Source of the DNA: Myxococcota bacterium
GTDB taxonomy: Bacteria > Myxococcota_A > UBA796
Assembly: GCA_029251165.1 (NCBI GenBank)
Contig: JAQXDW010000015.1
Span: forward strand, 1 to 64,000
Reading direction: 5' to 3'
DNA: 64,000 nt
Shown here piece after piece: positions 61,404-64,000 of the stretch. The translations under genes and the position numbers were made by a program. Every line of letters starts with the position of its first letter. Within the stretch, counting starts at the first letter, position 1. The notes beneath the pieces are model-generated. The model had not been told where the DNA came from and searched no databases. It saw only the letters and a program-made list of their open reading frames with translations.

Positions 61404-61841
61404 ATGTCGCGTCTTGTCCTGGGCCTCGCGCTCTCTGCCCTCACTGGAGGCTGTATCGCACTCAGCTGCCAAGAAGTCGGCTGCAATGGCACCTACGCGT
61501 TGTCCTTTGAGGCCGATGAGTGGGAGGAAGGAGCGTACGCACTCACGGTCTTCCTGGATGGCATGGAGAGCGTCGACTGCGTCATCACCCTGCCGCTGGA
61601 GAGCGCATCGTCCTGTGACGGCGTCTCCGCAGTGGAGCTGGCAGACGGCATCCTGAGCGTGATGGTCTACACGCCGATGAACGAGGATCTCGTCGAGGCC
61701 GACATCGCTCTCTCCATGGACGGAACGGTGCTGCTGGAAGAAGTGGTTGAGCCTGCCTGGGGAGAGCCCTACTGGCCCAACGGCCAGGCCTGTGATCGTG
61801 GCTATGGCTGCCTCTCGGCCTCCGACGCCTTCTCGCTCTGA
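61404..61841 (+). CDS. hypothetical small lipoprotein
   Basis: ATG 61404 follows AAGGAG at a good spacing; an upstream in-frame ATG at 61389 is less likely. The signal MSRLVLGLALSALTGGC has a lipobox (TGGC, Cys17). The 145-residue protein has cysteine pairs (CQEVGC; DCVITL and SSCDG; ACDRGYGC) that suggest disulfides, and a beta-type core (GTYALSFEADEWEEGAYALT). No family recognised. Confidence 0.75.
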   Translation: MSRLVLGLALSALTGGCIALSCQEVGCNGTYALSFEADEWEEGAYALTVFLDGMESVDCVITLPLESASSCDGVSAVELADGILSVMVYTPMNEDLVEADIALSMDGTVLLEEVVEPAWGEPYWPNGQACDRGYGCLSASDAFSL

Positions 61842-61886
61842 GCAACACACGGCACGACCGGCTCGGTCCGTCGCGGAGCGCACAGG

Positions 61887-61937
61887 GACCGTGTCGCATC
61901 AGAGACCGTGTCGCATCAGGGACCGTGTCGCATCAGG
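61887..61937 (+). repeat. 17-bp tandem repeat, three copies
   Basis: The unit gaccgtgtcgcatcag(a/g) is repeated three times (61887, 61904, 61921) in the short gap before the pentapeptide-repeat gene. Confidence 0.95.
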
Positions 61938-61994
61938 GGCCTCGCGCACCCCATCCCAGAGGGGCTCCAGATCAATTCCAGTTAGCCCCTCACC

Positions 61995-63026
61995 GTGAAG
62001 GAACAACTCATCTCGCTGGCTCGGAGCGGACGCGCTGGAATCGCTCAGGCGCAGGAGCTCTCGCTCGCGCTGACCGGCTCGCCGCTCCTGGACCTCAGCG
62101 GAGCAGCGCTGCAGGGGGCCAACCTTCGCGGATCCGATCTGTCCGGCTTCTGCCTGGCAGGCGCCAACCTCTCTGGGGCCAACCTCACCCGGGTCCAGCT
62201 CAAGAGAGCCGATCTCAGCGGAGCGAACCTCAGCGGAGTGACCCAGAGCTTCCACGCCAACTTTCAGGGGGCCATCCTCCGCGACGCCCGGCTCCAGGGC
62301 GCCCACTTGAAGCGGACCGTCTTCCAGGGTGCAGACCTCACCGGCGCACACCTCCAGGGCGCGCGGCTTCACGGGGCTCTTCTCCAGGACACGCTGCTCA
62401 TCGATGCGAACCTCCAGGGCGCACACCTCCAGGGCGCACGGCTCCAGGGCGCACGGCTCCAGGGCGCCAGCCTGCGGACGACGCTGTACAACGAAGCGAC
62501 CCACTGGCCGGTGGACTTTGACCACCTCCGCTCAGGCGCCATCGGACCGGGAGCACAGCTCCAGGGCGCAGACCTCCAGGGTGCGGACATCCGAAGCATC
62601 TCGCTGCGCGGCATGTGCTTTCAGGGTGCACTGCTCCAGGGTGCAGCGCTCTGCGTCATGATCCTGGAGTGCAATTTCCAGAGAGCGAACCTCATCAACG
62701 CCAAGATGAAGGGGTGCCGGATCCTCACGACGGATCTCCAAGGCGCGGACCTCCAGGGCGCGGACCTCTGCGGCGTCTTCTTTCACCGCTCCAGCCTCTG
62801 TGGTGCAGACCTCCGTGGCGCAGACCTCTCCGGAGCCGTCTTTGAAGACACCGATCTGAGCCGCGCGGATCTCCGAGGCGCAGACCTCTCGGGAGCCGGG
62901 CTCCGCAGTGCCGATCTCCGTGGTGCAGACCTCCGACTGGCGCGCACGAGCTCAGAGACGGTGTGGCCCGAGGGCGTGGTTCCGATCCAGGATGCGCACG
63001 GCCTCCTCAGCATCACCGCTCCGTGA
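61995..63026 (+). CDS. pentapeptide-repeat protein
   Basis: A 343-residue protein starting at GTG 61995. Almost the whole length is A(D/N)LXX-type pentapeptide repeats (ANLRGSDLSGFCLAGANLSG; ADLQGADIRSISLRG; ADLRGADLSGAVFEDTDLSR), predicting a right-handed beta helix. Near residues 163-172 is a break, LYNEATHWPVDFD, often seen in bacterial members between two repeat blocks. The gene shows strong internal DNA repetition (ctccagggcgca units). There is no signal peptide and no gyrase-inhibitor dimer motif that I can identify. Function unknown. Confidence 0.93.
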   Translation: MKEQLISLARSGRAGIAQAQELSLALTGSPLLDLSGAALQGANLRGSDLSGFCLAGANLSGANLTRVQLKRADLSGANLSGVTQSFHANFQGAILRDARLQGAHLKRTVFQGADLTGAHLQGARLHGALLQDTLLIDANLQGAHLQGARLQGARLQGASLRTTLYNEATHWPVDFDHLRSGAIGPGAQLQGADLQGADIRSISLRGMCFQGALLQGAALCVMILECNFQRANLINAKMKGCRILTTDLQGADLQGADLCGVFFHRSSLCGADLRGADLSGAVFEDTDLSRADLRGADLSGAGLRSADLRGADLRLARTSSETVWPEGVVPIQDAHGLLSITAP

Positions 63027-63149
63027 GCCATGCGACAGCGGGCGGAGCCGCGCTAAAAGAGAAGCCACGGTACCCCGCTGACAGCGGCACGCAGACGACA
63101 TCGTCACCGCATCAGAACCAGAACACATCCTCTGACACACCTGTGGGCG

Positions 63150-63830
63150 TCACCATCAGCGCACAGCTTACGCTCTCCTCAGCGCCAGCACCGCCTCTGC
63201 TGCGCTCACGGCACCCTCCACGCCATACACCCTCGCTGTCGACACCACGGGCGCAGACCGTCATCCGAACCTCACCAAGCTCGAGCAGCAGATGGACACC
63301 GCCCACCGCATCTACAGGCTGACCACAGCTACAGGCTGACCACCGGCAGCCTCGTCGGCGGTGCTGTCGCTACCGGTGTCGGCTTGACCGCCGGCATCTT
63401 CGGACTCATCCCCGCTTTAGGCAACGGGAACAACATCATGGCGATCGTTGGCTTCACCACGGCAGCGGTCGGTGGCAGCATGGTGGTGGGGTCAGTGCCG
63501 ATGTTCACGGTGGCCAGCTGAACGGGTGCTGCGCCGCTTCAGCAGCACGGGCTCGACGTGTCGCGATACCCTGGATGGCTCATGATCGATGGCCTGTCTG
63601 TCGCGATCATCGGGACTGCTGCCGACACCTCCTCGGTGCAGAGCCTCGGGGGCGTGGCGCTCTTGGCTGGCAGCGCTGCGCTGCGCAGGTCACCATGGCC
63701 CGACGTGCGTTCAATGCATACAACGTCAAGCAGTCACGAGTCTCCCCCCAGGTCAGCATGATGCCGCACTGGAGCGCTGGCGTCGGCACGAGCCGCGTCG
63801 CTACGGATCGTTCTGTAGACTCCAGGCGTC
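63150..63830 (+). pseudogene. decayed membrane-protein gene
   Basis: Protein-like segments occur in sequence but in changing frames. The first reads TLAVDTTGADRHPNLTKLEQ to YRLTT; a 17-bp duplication (63312-63328, repeated from 63329) then shifts the frame. The second reads GSLVGGAVATGVGLTAGIFG with two hydrophobic helices to a TGA at 63519. In the same frame it continues PGWLMIDGLSVAIIGTAADT. After another shift near 63690 it ends RRAFNAYNVKQSRVSPQVSM. The intact ancestor was probably a small multi-helix membrane protein. No parent family named with certainty. Confidence 0.6.
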
Positions 63831-64000
63831 ACACAGCACCCCCGGCGGCCTCGAAGGGGCACATCGCGCGCCGCCATGCCGAGTCCCCCGAGGCTGTGAG
63901 AGCGGCGGCTGCGGACCGGCTGAGGTGCACCATCGGCGCGGTCACCTGCCGCCTCCAGCCTCATGAGCACCCCGCCAATCTCCGGCGGTAGGCAGAGTTG
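63831..64000. other. window end, no gene called
   Basis: Open frames are present, but none has a start with a ribosome-binding site or recognisable sequence. Confidence 0.4.

Noticed and set aside
63519..63580. A second selenocysteine candidate: in-frame TGA at 63519 with a 7-bp hairpin (GTGCTGC/GCAGCAC) right after it and continued coding sequence
   Set aside because: The surrounding gene already has a frame-shifting duplication and another shift, the stop fits a Trp codon mutated to TGA, and the hairpin loop is too close to the TGA for a typical bacterial SECIS.
1..64000. tRNA, rRNA, CRISPR arrays, insertion sequences and phage genes
   Set aside because: I read for them and found no convincing cloverleaf, regularly spaced repeat, transposase or structural phage gene. 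A dedicated tRNA and repeat search would be decisive.

Overview
This 64-kb window is high-GC, densely coded bacterial DNA. The likely source is a Myxococcota-like (former deltaproteobacterial) organism. The signs are many lipoproteins with short lipobox signal peptides and acidic Asp-Ala-Asp-Thr linkers, a membrane-tethered Ser/Thr kinase next to an FHA regulator, a MerR regulator with a long C-terminal half, degenerate receiver/TPR proteins, frequent ATGA stop/start overlaps, and use of selenocysteine. This assignment rests on gene content only. No rRNA, tRNA, CRISPR array or insertion sequence was recognised.

Layout. 1-6.0 kb: a partial DUF3500 lipoprotein cut by the window edge, a selenocysteine-containing redoxin lipoprotein, a small membrane protein and three further lipoproteins. 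6.3-8.7 kb: a GT87-type glycosyltransferase and a divergent unknown gene. 8.7-17.6 kb (minus strand): the most interesting block. A cobalamin riboswitch with a predicted Shine-Dalgarno-sequestering hairpin precedes five overlapping genes: a beta-propeller lipoprotein, a membrane-anchored CobN-like chelatase, a MotA/TolQ/ExbB channel subunit, a DUF2149 protein and an APH-fold kinase. A CobD-like PLP enzyme lies just upstream. This looks like a proton-motive-force-linked, extracytoplasmic corrinoid or tetrapyrrole handling machine.

17.6-27 kb: two metallo-beta-lactamase/DsbA-type enzymes, a YtrA-type GntR/ABC transporter operon with a perfect operator palindrome, a DoxX/rhodanese pair and a penicillin-acylase lipoprotein. 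27-38.8 kb: a mixture of regulators, lipoproteins, a heme-oxygenase-like diiron/cupin fusion enzyme, an endonuclease VIII-like glycosylase, and several damaged genes (HMG-CoA synthase with two compensating frameshifts, a ROK regulator lacking its core, a frameshifted lipoprotein). 38.9-42.5 kb: Ser/Thr kinase plus FHA regulator. 42.8-48.2 kb (minus): a coupled sensory operon of hybrid kinase, porin, PstS-like binding protein and histidine kinase. 48.8-56.4 kb (minus): a MoxR / DUF58 / lipoprotein / MBL / transglutaminase module, interrupted by one divergent gene. 56.7-63 kb: repeat-linker lipoproteins, an SDR, small unknowns and a pentapeptide-repeat protein. 63-64 kb: a decayed gene.

All functional names come from motif reading without database searches. 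Starts were chosen from signal peptides, ribosome-binding sites and overlaps where visible.
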